A DNA stretch of 7,458 nucleotides from positions 6,174 through 13,631 of the forward strand of contig DOMW01000160.1 in NCBI GenBank assembly GCA_003510345.1. Direction: 5' to 3'. Origin of the DNA: Clostridiales bacterium. GTDB taxonomy: Bacteria; Bacillota; Clostridia; Christensenellales; Christensenellaceae. This document shows, piece after piece, positions 1 to 5,761 of the stretch (position 1 is the stretch's first letter; each line of letters begins with the position of its first letter). Made by a program: the position numbers and the translations under genes. The notes under the pieces were generated by a model. It was given only the letters and a program-made list of their open reading frames with translations, did not search any database and was not told the origin of the DNA.

Positions 1-159
1 CGTTTCTTCATCACGCACCCGAAACACGTAATTCAGGTTACCGTCACCGATCTCATTCGCAACGGGATTTGCACCGGCGTCAAAAATATCCAGCTTCTCC
101 TTCGCGTATTCCACAACCGTGTCGGTATCCATCAAAAAATACGTATCAAATTTACTCAT
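1..159 (-). CDS. mtnK: 5-methylthioribose kinase, N-terminal fragment (runs off left edge)
   Basis: The minus strand opens at ATG 159-157 and stays open for 53 codons to the window edge. Residues 36-48 read EIGDGNLNYVFRV, the signature ATP-binding loop of S-methyl-5-thioribose kinase (MtnK, EC 2.7.1.100, APH/choline-kinase fold). It is preceded by a helix with EYAKEKL (17-23), as in that family. MtnK phosphorylates 5-methylthioribose to methylthioribose-1-phosphate in the salvage of 5'-methylthioadenosine. Full-length members are about 400 residues, so roughly one eighth is visible. A purine-rich AGGGGGAG lies about 10 nt upstream. The start is 131 nt after the BMC-H stop on the same strand, and I see no convincing intrinsic terminator between them (only a 5-bp TTCCC/GGGAA hairpin without a T-run). 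Co-transcription with the shell genes is therefore plausible. A related pentose kinase with another 5-substituted substrate is the main alternative. Confidence 0.82.
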   Translation of the reverse strand, partial: MSKFDTYFLMDTDTVVEYAKEKLDIFDAGANPVANEIGDGNLNYVFRVRDEET

Positions 160-290
160 AGCGGCCCACTCCCCCTTTTATATTCCCATTTTCGGGAACA
201 GCCTAGCAAAAACAAGCGCCGCACCCTTTCTCCAAAGAGACCACGCGGCACACCTGCTTTGCGCCGCAAAAACGGCAAACGCGCCCGCCG

Positions 291-578
291 CTATTTTTTG
301 GCGTTATCGGAAGGTAAAATAGACTCCACATCGTTGTGCGGGCTGGGGATCACATGCACACCATAAAGGTCTCCCACGCGCTTTGCCGCCGAAGCCCCCG
401 CGTCTACCGCCGCTTTTACCGCGCCCACATCGCCGCGCACCATCACCGTAACGAGGCCAGAGCCAATCTGTGATTTACCGATCAACCGCACATTTGCCGC
501 TTTCACCATCGCGTCCGCCGCCTCGATCGCGCCGATCAACCCTTTTGTCTCCACCATGCCCAATGCTTCTTTTTCCAT
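291..578 (-). CDS. pduA: BMC-H hexameric shell protein, PduA-like
   Basis: This is a 95-residue single BMC-domain (Pfam BMC) protein that forms flat hexamers, the main facets of the shell. It aligns without gaps to what I recall of Salmonella PduA: EALGMVETKG at 4-13, K26 at the hexamer edge, the pore loop IGSG at 38-41 (pore S40), and VRGDVGAVKAA at 47-57. Two positions differ from PduA. Pore-rim Lys37 is Gln37, and the edge motif PRPH is PSPH (Ser79 in place of Arg79). An in-frame start at 611 would add 11 residues, but it has no ribosome binding site. ATG 578 has AAGGAG (592-587) 8 nt upstream and matches the family N-terminus, so I chose it. It follows a BMC-P gene by 37 nt and precedes mtnK. 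It is the only BMC-H in the window, so it is presumably the bulk shell tile. Confidence 0.96.
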   Translation of the reverse strand: MEKEALGMVETKGLIGAIEAADAMVKAANVRLIGKSQIGSGLVTVMVRGDVGAVKAAVDAGASAAKRVGDLYGVHVIPSPHNDVESILPSDNAKK

Positions 579-586
579 TTTTACTT

Positions 587-592
587 CTCCTT
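587..592 (-). promoter_or_regulatory. Shine-Dalgarno site of the BMC-H gene
   Basis: AAGGAG on the minus strand lies 8 nt before ATG 578. It sets the BMC-H start at 578 and rules out the longer reading frame from 611, which has only an AT-rich sequence (AATAAATAA) in front of it. Confidence 0.85.
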
Positions 593-615
593 TTTGCTTT
601 TCTTTTGCCATTTAT

Positions 616-882
616 TTATTGCATATTATATGTATCCACAAACCCGACGATCGCGACATCTACCGGCGGGGCCGGTTTCTGCTGAAACATCAGCGCCGCT
701 TCTTTCCTGCCGATCATGTAGACGACATCGCCCGCCCCGGCCTGCCTTGTGGCGTCGCCCGCGATAACAAGGCCTTTGTCCGCGCCATTTTCCATAAGGC
801 GCACCACCAGAAGCTTTATGCCTTCCAGCCTTTCATTTTTCACCGTGGAAACAACGTTTCCTTCCACCCTGCCTACATACAT
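616..882 (-). CDS. eutN: BMC-P pentameric shell (vertex) protein, EutN/CcmL family
   Basis: This 88-residue protein belongs to the EutN/CcmL/PduN family, whose pentamers cap the vertices of the icosahedral shell. The N-terminal strand-loop signature is clear: GRVEGNVVSTVK at 4-15, then GIKLLVVRL (21-29). A GAGDVVY turn (about 49-55) and a C-terminal strand VAIVGFVDTYN follow. The usual GSSARQ-type segment is replaced here by a divergent IGRKEAALMF. The gene has GAGGG about 4 nt before its ATG and is first behind the internal promoter at 936-964. Its product most resembles the BMC-P at 1315-1605 (both read GNVVST and have a single-domain short C-terminus). Together with three other BMC-P genes it suggests several pentamer types in one shell. 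Confidence 0.93.
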   Translation of the reverse strand: MYVGRVEGNVVSTVKNERLEGIKLLVVRLMENGADKGLVIAGDATRQAGAGDVVYMIGRKEAALMFQQKPAPPVDVAIVGFVDTYNMQ

Positions 883-935
883 GTTACCCTCGCGTTATTT
901 TCTGTTTTTGTTGTTTTTTGTTGTTTTTCCATTAT

Positions 936-964
936 ATTGTACCCCACTACGCGCTGTTTGTCAA
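936..964 (-). promoter_or_regulatory. Internal sigma-A-type promoter P2
   Basis: On the minus strand, TTGACA (964-959) is separated by exactly 17 bp from TACAAT (941-936), which is nearly consensus. Transcription would start near 929. It would give a leader of about 47 nt rich in A and C (an AAAACAACAAAA-type repeat), probably unstructured, before the BMC-P gene at 882. It would drive the BMC-P, BMC-H and probably mtnK separately from the upstream genes. This matters because a repeat element lies between this unit and the preceding BMC-P gene. Confidence 0.72.
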
Positions 965-1011
965 TCGTTATGCCGGAAACAGGTAGCGCATCATAAAACA
1001 TCTTTTGCTGC

Positions 1012-1256
1012 CTTTTGGGGTATTCCTATCGGGTCAAGGTGCCTGCGGCGCATTTTATTGTTCCGCCTTCGGCGGCTTAGGGGCAAGCCCCTAAGAACCC
1101 CGTGCTTTGCCTTATATATAGCAAAGCAATTGAATGGTACTCCCAACAGGCCTTTTGTGTCTTTGAGGGAGTTTTTAGAACCGTAGGTTCTAAACCGCCG
1201 GAGACATCTTGATCATCCCGAAGGGATTCCTTGACCCGCAAGGAGTACCCCAAAAG
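1012..1256. repeat. Hairpin-rich intergenic repeat with terminal inverted repeats (MITE-like)
   Basis: The ends, 1012-1039 and 1229-1256, are inverted repeats of each other that match at 25 of 28 positions (outer end CTTTTGGGGTA, inner end CGGGTCAAGG). Inside are several perfect stem-loops: CCGCC/GGCGG (1063-1075), CTTAGGGG/CCCCTAAG (1076-1095), GCTTTGC/GCAAAGC (1104-1127) and TTTAGAACC/GGTTCTAAA (1174-1194). No transposase gene is present. The first 85 or so bases from GGGG at 1017 recur at 7373-7458, which makes it a dispersed family. The outer CTTTT is not shared with that copy, so the true family boundary may be 1017-1251. I see no clear target-site duplication. It sits between two BMC-P genes, just upstream of promoter P2, in an otherwise gene-free stretch (883-1314). 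Open frames across it look like structural artefacts. Confidence 0.8.
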
Positions 1257-1314
1257 TAACCGCATGACACCTACGCAACACCGCCCGACAAACCAATAAC
1301 TAAGCCCTGCGCCG

Positions 1315-1605
1315 CTACTTCAGCTTCACCGTCTTCCCTCGCACCGTAAAACAATCAATCACACCGCAAACCGTATCGTCCGCAACCATATTTTTGTCGG
1401 CAAGGATCATTGCCGCCGCGCCGCCGTCATTATTGGCGAGCACAATGTCGCCTATGCCCGCGTCTGCCGCGTCAAGCGCGATATGCTCGCCCCCCACCGG
1501 GTTCCCTCTGAGGTCGAGGTAACGTATAATGAGCAGCTTATAGCCTTCAAATTCCTTATCTTTGATCGTGGAAACGACGTTCCCTACCACTTTGGCAATT
1601 TTCAT
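1315..1605 (-). CDS. eutN: BMC-P pentameric shell (vertex) protein, EutN/CcmL family
   Basis: A 96-residue EutN/CcmL-family vertex protein. It has AKVVGNVVSTIKD at 3-15, GYKLLIIRYLD (21-31) and DAADAGIGDIVLA (about 45-57). The C-terminal strand is GVIDCFTVRGK. The stretch after the turn is NNDGGAAAMIL and not the GSSARQ motif, as in the BMC-P at 616-882, so these two form a subgroup distinct from the pair at 5082-5749. A GGGGAG ribosome binding site lies 6 nt before ATG 1605. It starts 18 nt after the BMC-T stop, so it is the last gene of the upstream transcription unit before the repeat element. Confidence 0.93.
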   Translation of the reverse strand: MKIAKVVGNVVSTIKDKEFEGYKLLIIRYLDLRGNPVGGEHIALDAADAGIGDIVLANNDGGAAAMILADKNMVADDTVCGVIDCFTVRGKTVKLK

Positions 1606-1623
1606 CCGCCTCTCCCCCGCTTG

Positions 1624-2172
1624 CTACAGTATCGCCGCTACGATATCCGGGTGCGGCGACGGGATCACCACGCTCTGCGCCATAAGGCCCTGCACCTCAG
1701 GCAGCGCCTCCGCCGCAGTGATTGCGGCAGTCACATCCGCGACAGGCCCCGTGAGCGTCACAAACGACTTGCCTCCCAGGCCGCGCCCCAACCGTATTTC
1801 AATCAACCGCACTTCCGCCGCCTTCACGCAGGCGTCCGCCGCAATCACCGCCGAAGCGAGCGAGAACGTTTCCAGTATCCCCAGCGCCTCCACCTGTTCC
1901 ACTTCCCCGCAGGCGTTGATCGCCGTAAGCACGCTTTCGTGTACGCCCGGGATCAATATACTGTCCACCAGTGTTTCGCCCGCGCACTGCACGCCGGCCG
2001 CAAGGCTTTCCTTCACGGCGGCCACCTCGCCCGCAATCACGTCTATATACTTGCCCGCGCAGGAAGTCTGCGCCGCAAGCAGCGTGACCGAAGCCGCTTT
2101 CAGCATGGCATCGCCCGCCTCCACACCTTTCGGTATGCTCAATGTCTCTATGATTCCCAGTGCGTTACTCAT
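1624..2172 (-). CDS. pduT: BMC-T tandem-domain shell protein, PduT-like, probable Fe-S pore
   Basis: This 182-residue protein has two BMC domains: ALGIIETLSIPKGVEAGDAM at about 4-23, and EALGILETFSLASAV starting near 94 and ending in VVIPSPHPDIV. The length fits PduT (about 184), which forms trimers that look like hexamers. The first-domain loop reads TSCAGKY with Cys38. This matches the Cys38 that in Citrobacter PduT supplies three ligands (one per subunit) to a [4Fe-4S] cluster at the trimer pore. The expected role is to carry electrons through the shell, paired with PduS. The start overlaps the pduS stop by ATGA, with AGGATAGGG upstream, so the two are translationally coupled. The fixed pairing of pduS and pduT supports the functional reading. 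Confidence 0.93.
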   Translation of the reverse strand: MSNALGIIETLSIPKGVEAGDAMLKAASVTLLAAQTSCAGKYIDVIAGEVAAVKESLAAGVQCAGETLVDSILIPGVHESVLTAINACGEVEQVEALGILETFSLASAVIAADACVKAAEVRLIEIRLGRGLGGKSFVTLTGPVADVTAAITAAEALPEVQGLMAQSVVIPSPHPDIVAAIL

Positions 2173-3488
2173 TTCCCTATCCTAACCTGTTCTTCCGTTA
2201 CCGATAGCACAGTCCCGTCTATACTCGCGTGCACTTTTGCCCCCAGCACGCCCTCTTCCACATCCGCGATCAACTCACCCCGCCTCACACGCTGCCCGCC
2301 CTTCACCACAGGCTTTGCCGCGCTGCCGACACACATTTTAAGCGGGATCGCCACCTCGCGCACATCCAGCGGTTCCGGCACGAGGGGCGCGGGCACATCG
2401 TAAGCGGAAATACCCAGCCTGCCTATCAGCCGCTTCACAGGCACGCGTTTCGTCAATATGCCGCCGTCCGGCCTGCCATACACTTCCTTTTTGGGTTTCA
2501 CGCCCTTCTGCCGCAGGTTCTCCTTGAAAAGCGTCATAACACTTGCCGGTTTCAGCCCGAAATTGCAGGCGTAGTAGGTACACACCCCGCAGTCGCAGCA
2601 CGAAAATATCCCGTTACATTCGCCTAAAAGTTCGCCGTTTCCGCTCGCGATGGCGCGCATCGCCTTGTGTGGTTCCACATGCAGCCCCAGCGCGTTGCGC
2701 GGGCAAAGCTGCGTGCACAGCGAGCATTGGCAGCATACGCCCTTTATGAGCTTGTTATCCTGCCGCGAAAACTGCCCTTTTTTGCTTACGATCCCATGTG
2801 TTTTATGAAACACCAGCACGCCGCCCGTCGTTTTTGTGACCGGGGCGTCCCAGTCCTCCGTCACGGCTCCCATGCACGGCCCGCCCAAAATATAAATGAA
2901 CTGTTTCAAATCCGCCGGACCGCCCGCTTCCTCCACCAACCGGCGAATGGGCGTGCCGACCGGCGCTTTAAGCGTCACAGGCTTTTGTACCTGCCCGCCC
3001 ACCGTCACAAATTTATCCGTAACCGGCGCGCCGCGCAGCGACTCCCGCACATTGACAAGCGTGCTCACGTTGCAAACGACAACGCCCACATCGAGCGGCA
3101 GCCCCCCGGTAGGGACGACGCGCCCCGTCACCTCATACACCATAGTCTGCTCGTCACCCGCCGGGTAATAGCTTTTCATGGTGTGCAGGCGGATATCCGG
3201 CATATCCTTCACTTGCTCCGTGAGCGCGGCAACCGCGTCTTTGTAGTGCGACTTTAAGCAAATCACGCTTTCCTTCGCGCCCGTCGCCGCCATGACCGCG
3301 CGCAGGCCTTCCACAAGCTCTGCCGCATAGCAAGCCATCACCTGCTGATCCACCCGCAGCAACGGTTCGCACTCCGCCCCGTTCGCGATGACCAGCCCGG
3401 CGGAACAGTTTATTTTCACATGTGTGGGAAACCCCGCCCCGCCCGCGCCCACCACGCCGGCCTCGCGGACAAGCTTAACGATATCCAT
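2169..3488 (-). CDS. pduS: PduS-like RnfC-family flavin/Fe-S electron transfer protein
   Basis: A 439-residue soluble RnfC/NuoF-like protein. The N-terminus has the glycine-rich loop GAGGAGFPTHVK (14-25) and NGAECEPLL (36-44), the flavin/NADH region. Two [4Fe-4S] ligand sets follow: C252-x2-C255-x2-C258-x3-C262-P, and C297-x2-C300-x2-C303-x4-C308. The end (about 385-439) is a barrel-sandwich domain with a KGGQRVRRGELIADV segment, as in PduS. PduS was described as a cobalamin reductase for diol dehydratase. No B12 enzyme is visible here, so an NADH-oxidising relay to PduT is at least as likely. A TTG one codon upstream (3491) is possible, but ATG 3488 overlaps the aldehyde dehydrogenase stop (TGATG), has AGGA 7 nt before it, and is the better start. 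Confidence 0.94.
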   Translation of the reverse strand: MDIVKLVREAGVVGAGGAGFPTHVKINCSAGLVIANGAECEPLLRVDQQVMACYAAELVEGLRAVMAATGAKESVICLKSHYKDAVAALTEQVKDMPDIRLHTMKSYYPAGDEQTMVYEVTGRVVPTGGLPLDVGVVVCNVSTLVNVRESLRGAPVTDKFVTVGGQVQKPVTLKAPVGTPIRRLVEEAGGPADLKQFIYILGGPCMGAVTEDWDAPVTKTTGGVLVFHKTHGIVSKKGQFSRQDNKLIKGVCCQCSLCTQLCPRNALGLHVEPHKAMRAIASGNGELLGECNGIFSCCDCGVCTYYACNFGLKPASVMTLFKENLRQKGVKPKKEVYGRPDGGILTKRVPVKRLIGRLGISAYDVPAPLVPEPLDVREVAIPLKMCVGSAAKPVVKGGQRVRRGELIADVEEGVLGAKVHASIDGTVLSVTEEQVRIGK

Positions 3489-4897
3489 CAAATTATCCTA
3501 AAATCTCCCTTAAGAATGCACCGCCGCGAACGCGTGAACGATTTTGCGCTCGTCAGCCCCTCGCCCGTGGGTGTCGCTATAGTCAGCGTCGCGTATCCCT
3601 CGCCCTGGTAGCCCACCCCGGCGTAGGAAGGCGCGTTTTTCACAAAGATCGTCGTATCGATCTCTGTCGCCGCGTAAGACATGTTGTGTATGTTTGTGGA
3701 GTGGATCATCGCGCTATGGCCGCACCCCTGTTCGGCGATCACGGCCTGTTCCACCGCTTCTTCAAACGAGCGCACGCGCACCATGCCGAGAACGGGCATC
3801 AGCATCTCCACGCGCACAAACGGGTGCGCCGCGTCCACCTCAGCAATGACAAGCCGCGGGTCGCCCGTAAAATGCACACCGCTGTCCCGCAGTATTATCG
3901 CGGCAGGCTTGCCCACATACTCCCTGTTGATCACATACTTGCCGTCTTTATTCACTAATACCGTGGATACGATCTTATCGATGTCGCCGCCCCGCACTGT
4001 GAGACAACCGTTTTGTTCCATCGCGGAAACGAGCTTGTCAAATACGCTCTCCACCGCGAACACCTCTTTTTCCGCGATACACATGATATTGTTGTCAAAG
4101 CTCGCGCCATCCGCGATATCTCGCGCCGCGCTTTTGATATCCGCCGTCTCATCCACGACGACCGGCGGGTTGCCCGGCCCTGCCGCGATAACCTTTTTGC
4201 CCGTCTTCATGGCGACTGCAACCACAGCCTCTCCGCCCGTAACGGAAAGTATGGGGATGTTTTTATGCTCCATAATGACCTGCCCGGACTCCAACGAAGG
4301 CTGCCGCACTGTAGAGATTAGCGCCGGCGGCCCGCCCGCCGAAACAATCGCTTCGTTCAGTATCCGCATCGTTTCCTGCGAACAATGCTTCGCCGCCGGG
4401 TGCGGGTTGTAGGCAACGGCGTTTCCCGCCGCGATCATACTGATGGAGTTGTTGATCACCGTGGAGGTCGGGTTTGTGGAGGGCGTGATGGAACCAACCA
4501 CCCCAAACGGCGCGCCCTCGGTGAGCGTCATGCCGTAATCCCCCGTATAGGCGGTGGGCTTTAGATCCTCGATCCCCGGTGTTTTGGTTGCCGCAAGGTT
4601 GTTTTTGATCACCTTATGCTCAAAAATACCGTAGCCCGTTTCCTCGCACGCCAGTTTCGCGAGGTACTCCGCGTTCTCTTTTCCGGCGTGCCGCATCGCT
4701 TCGATCAGCTCTCCGCGCTTTTCCAGCGTCATTTTTTTAAGCGCCTTTTGCGAGGCCATGGCCGCCGCCACCGCGTCGTTCGCGTCTTCAAACATCCATT
4801 GCCCGGGCGCGCCCGGGGCGCACGGCGCGTCCCCCTTTTCCCGCAGGATATTCAACACCACTTCTTGTACGATCGTCTTTAATTCATCCTGATTCAT
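3488..4897 (-). CDS. pduP: CoA-acylating aldehyde dehydrogenase, PduP/EutE family
   Basis: At 469 residues this is the usual length of PduP/EutE. It converts an aldehyde, CoA and NAD+ to acyl-CoA and NADH inside the shell. Residues 1-20 form an amphipathic helix (LKTIVQEVVLNILRE) joined by an Ala/Pro/Gly linker (21-34), a typical encapsulation peptide. The catalytic domain shows ITPSTNPTSTVINN (137-150), the nucleotide-site AGPGNPPVVV (239-248), the catalytic Cys273 in FDNNIMCIAEK, and the family ending TPTGEGLTSAKSFTR. AGGAG lies 7 nt before the ATG. A 184-bp gap with an inverted repeat precedes it, unlike the overlapping genes around it. The aldehyde cannot be read from the sequence. The neighbouring mtnK suggests acetaldehyde or methylthioacetaldehyde, while propionaldehyde or lactaldehyde remain possible. 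Confidence 0.96.
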   Translation of the reverse strand: MNQDELKTIVQEVVLNILREKGDAPCAPGAPGQWMFEDANDAVAAAMASQKALKKMTLEKRGELIEAMRHAGKENAEYLAKLACEETGYGIFEHKVIKNNLAATKTPGIEDLKPTAYTGDYGMTLTEGAPFGVVGSITPSTNPTSTVINNSISMIAAGNAVAYNPHPAAKHCSQETMRILNEAIVSAGGPPALISTVRQPSLESGQVIMEHKNIPILSVTGGEAVVAVAMKTGKKVIAAGPGNPPVVVDETADIKSAARDIADGASFDNNIMCIAEKEVFAVESVFDKLVSAMEQNGCLTVRGGDIDKIVSTVLVNKDGKYVINREYVGKPAAIILRDSGVHFTGDPRLVIAEVDAAHPFVRVEMLMPVLGMVRVRSFEEAVEQAVIAEQGCGHSAMIHSTNIHNMSYAATEIDTTIFVKNAPSYAGVGYQGEGYATLTIATPTGEGLTSAKSFTRSRRCILKGDFRII

Positions 4898-4965
4898 GCT
4901 ATCACTCCTGTTTCAACCCCAATTGTTTTTCCGGCTGCCAATAAAGGCACGACATCTGCCGCGTC

Positions 4966-5027
4966 AGCGCATAACCATTCGACCTCGATGAATCACACAT
5001 TCTATCTCGCCCGCATGGTTATGCGCT
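4966..5027. repeat. 13-bp perfect inverted repeat in the gap before the aldehyde dehydrogenase gene
   Basis: AGCGCATAACCAT (4966-4978) is matched exactly by its reverse complement at 5015-5027, with a 36-nt loop. It lies in the 184-bp interval (4898-5081) between a BMC-P gene and the aldehyde dehydrogenase gene, the largest gap within the upstream unit. No T-run follows either arm, so it is not a standard intrinsic terminator. An RNA structure that controls processing or translation, a protein-binding site, or a small degenerate mobile palindrome would all fit. Confidence 0.6.
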
Positions 5028-5081
5028 TCCTTGCACCTGGGCCTTTCTTGACAGCCTGTTTATTTCTGAAAACTTTTTTGC

Positions 5082-5444
5082 TTACTGCCGGTTTTTTGAA
5101 ACGCCGCCGGTTTTGCCGCCTTTTTTACCCGCTGCGGTTTTCTTCAGTCCAACCGCTTTATCGAACACTTTTTTGTCACGGATGCTCACGCTGTCAATAA
5201 TCGCTACGATGGAATTATCCACCGGCGTGTTTTCCGTTAAATCCGTCTGCCGGGAGGAACTGCCCGCCACACACATCACAACCTCCCCTTCGCCCGCGCC
5301 GATCGTGTCGATCGATACAAAAGGCGCACCCGCGTCCTCCAGCGTGTCTGTGCTAAGCGGCACCAGCACCAATATCTTCATGCCAAGCAGCTTGTCCGAT
5401 TTTTTAGTGCTCACCAGGCTGCCCACTACCCTTGCCAGTTGCAT
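5082..5444 (-). CDS. eutN: BMC-P pentameric shell protein with Lys/Gly-rich C-terminal tail
   Basis: A 120-residue EutN/CcmL vertex protein, longer than the usual 85-100. The core (1-95) has ARVVGSLVSTKK at 4-15, GMKILVLVPL (21-30), the turn GAGEGEVVMC (49-58) and the canonical GSSSRQTD segment (61-68). It ends in the strand NSIVAIIDSVSIRDKK. Residues about 97-120 form a low-complexity basic tail (six Lys and one Arg in the last 20 residues: K101, K102, K107, K108, K111, K117, R119), not part of the known pentamer fold. The tail could bind cargo, nucleic acid or another shell face. Its ATG overlaps the stop of the preceding BMC-P by one base (TAATG), so the two are translationally coupled, and the pair probably arose by tandem duplication. 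Confidence 0.93.
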   Translation of the reverse strand: MQLARVVGSLVSTKKSDKLLGMKILVLVPLSTDTLEDAGAPFVSIDTIGAGEGEVVMCVAGSSSRQTDLTENTPVDNSIVAIIDSVSIRDKKVFDKAVGLKKTAAGKKGGKTGGVSKNRQ

Positions 5445-5749
5445 TACGCGTTACCCCCATGCTTTTCATACGTCCGTCCGGTTCCGATCGTGATATGGTC
5501 TACCACCGCGTAAATGCTGTAGTCCGACGCGATATTCGCGGTCGTATCCGTCTGCCGCGCCGAGCTGCCGTAAGCGCACATCACCACATCGCCTTCCCCG
5601 GCGTTCGCGTCATCCACGCAGACCACATAATCATCTTTTTCTTCCATCGTATCGATATCGAGTGGCTGCACAATCAGCAGCTTCGCGCCCACAAGCGGTT
5701 CCACTTTGTTTGTGCTCACCACCGTACCGATCACTTTACCGATCAACAT
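5444..5749 (-). CDS. eutN: BMC-P pentameric shell (vertex) protein, EutN/CcmL family
   Basis: A 101-residue vertex protein with the family pattern: GKVIGTVVSTNK (4-15), GAKLLIVQPLD (21-31), DDANAGEGDVVMC (about 46-58), and the canonical GSSARQTD loop after it. The C-terminal strand is YSIYAVVDHIT. It resembles the next gene (5082-5444) in the shared GEG-VVMC-GSS-RQTD block and forms a subgroup with it. AGAGGA stands 7 nt before ATG 5749, and the gene begins 12 nt after the stop of the 227-residue protein gene. EutN-type pentamers close the shell at its vertices. Confidence 0.94.
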   Translation of the reverse strand: MLIGKVIGTVVSTNKVEPLVGAKLLIVQPLDIDTMEEKDDYVVCVDDANAGEGDVVMCAYGSSARQTDTTANIASDYSIYAVVDHITIGTGRTYEKHGGNA

Positions 5750-5761
5750 ACATCATTCCTC

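Noticed and set aside
160..290. Intrinsic terminator or SAM-type riboswitch between BMC-H and mtnK
   Set aside because: Only a 5-bp TTCCC/GGGAA hairpin without a T-run is visible, and none of the conserved SAM riboswitch segments can be seen, so neither is called.
579..611. Longer BMC-H start at ATG 611 adding 11 Lys/Glu-rich residues
   Set aside because: It has no ribosome binding site. The added codons contain the AAGGAG that serves ATG 578, and PduA-family proteins begin at the position of ATG 578.
1076..1095. CTTAGGGG/CCCCTAAG hairpin as a rho-independent terminator
   Set aside because: There is no T-run after the stem on either strand, and the hairpin is part of the repeat family and not tied to a gene end.
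1012..1256. CRISPR array
   Set aside because: The repeats here are inverted and of unequal length, with no regular direct-repeat/spacer pattern.
1483..2403. Long plus-strand ORF of about 306 codons opposite BMC-P, pduT and pduS
   Set aside because: It is antisense to three clearly identified genes and is rich in Arg, His and Pro, as expected from the reverse complement of GC-rich coding sequence. It has no recognisable domain.
3681..4412. Plus-strand ORF of 243 codons opposite the aldehyde dehydrogenase
   Set aside because: It is a shadow of the dehydrogenase gene, with a composition dominated by Ser and Thr and no family resemblance.
4902..5000. 32-codon minus-strand ORF just before the aldehyde dehydrogenase (contains SCLYWQPEK)
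   Set aside because: It has only a weak GAG as ribosome binding site and no recognised family, and it overlaps the inverted repeat. I did not annotate it as a gene, but mention it under the gap finding.
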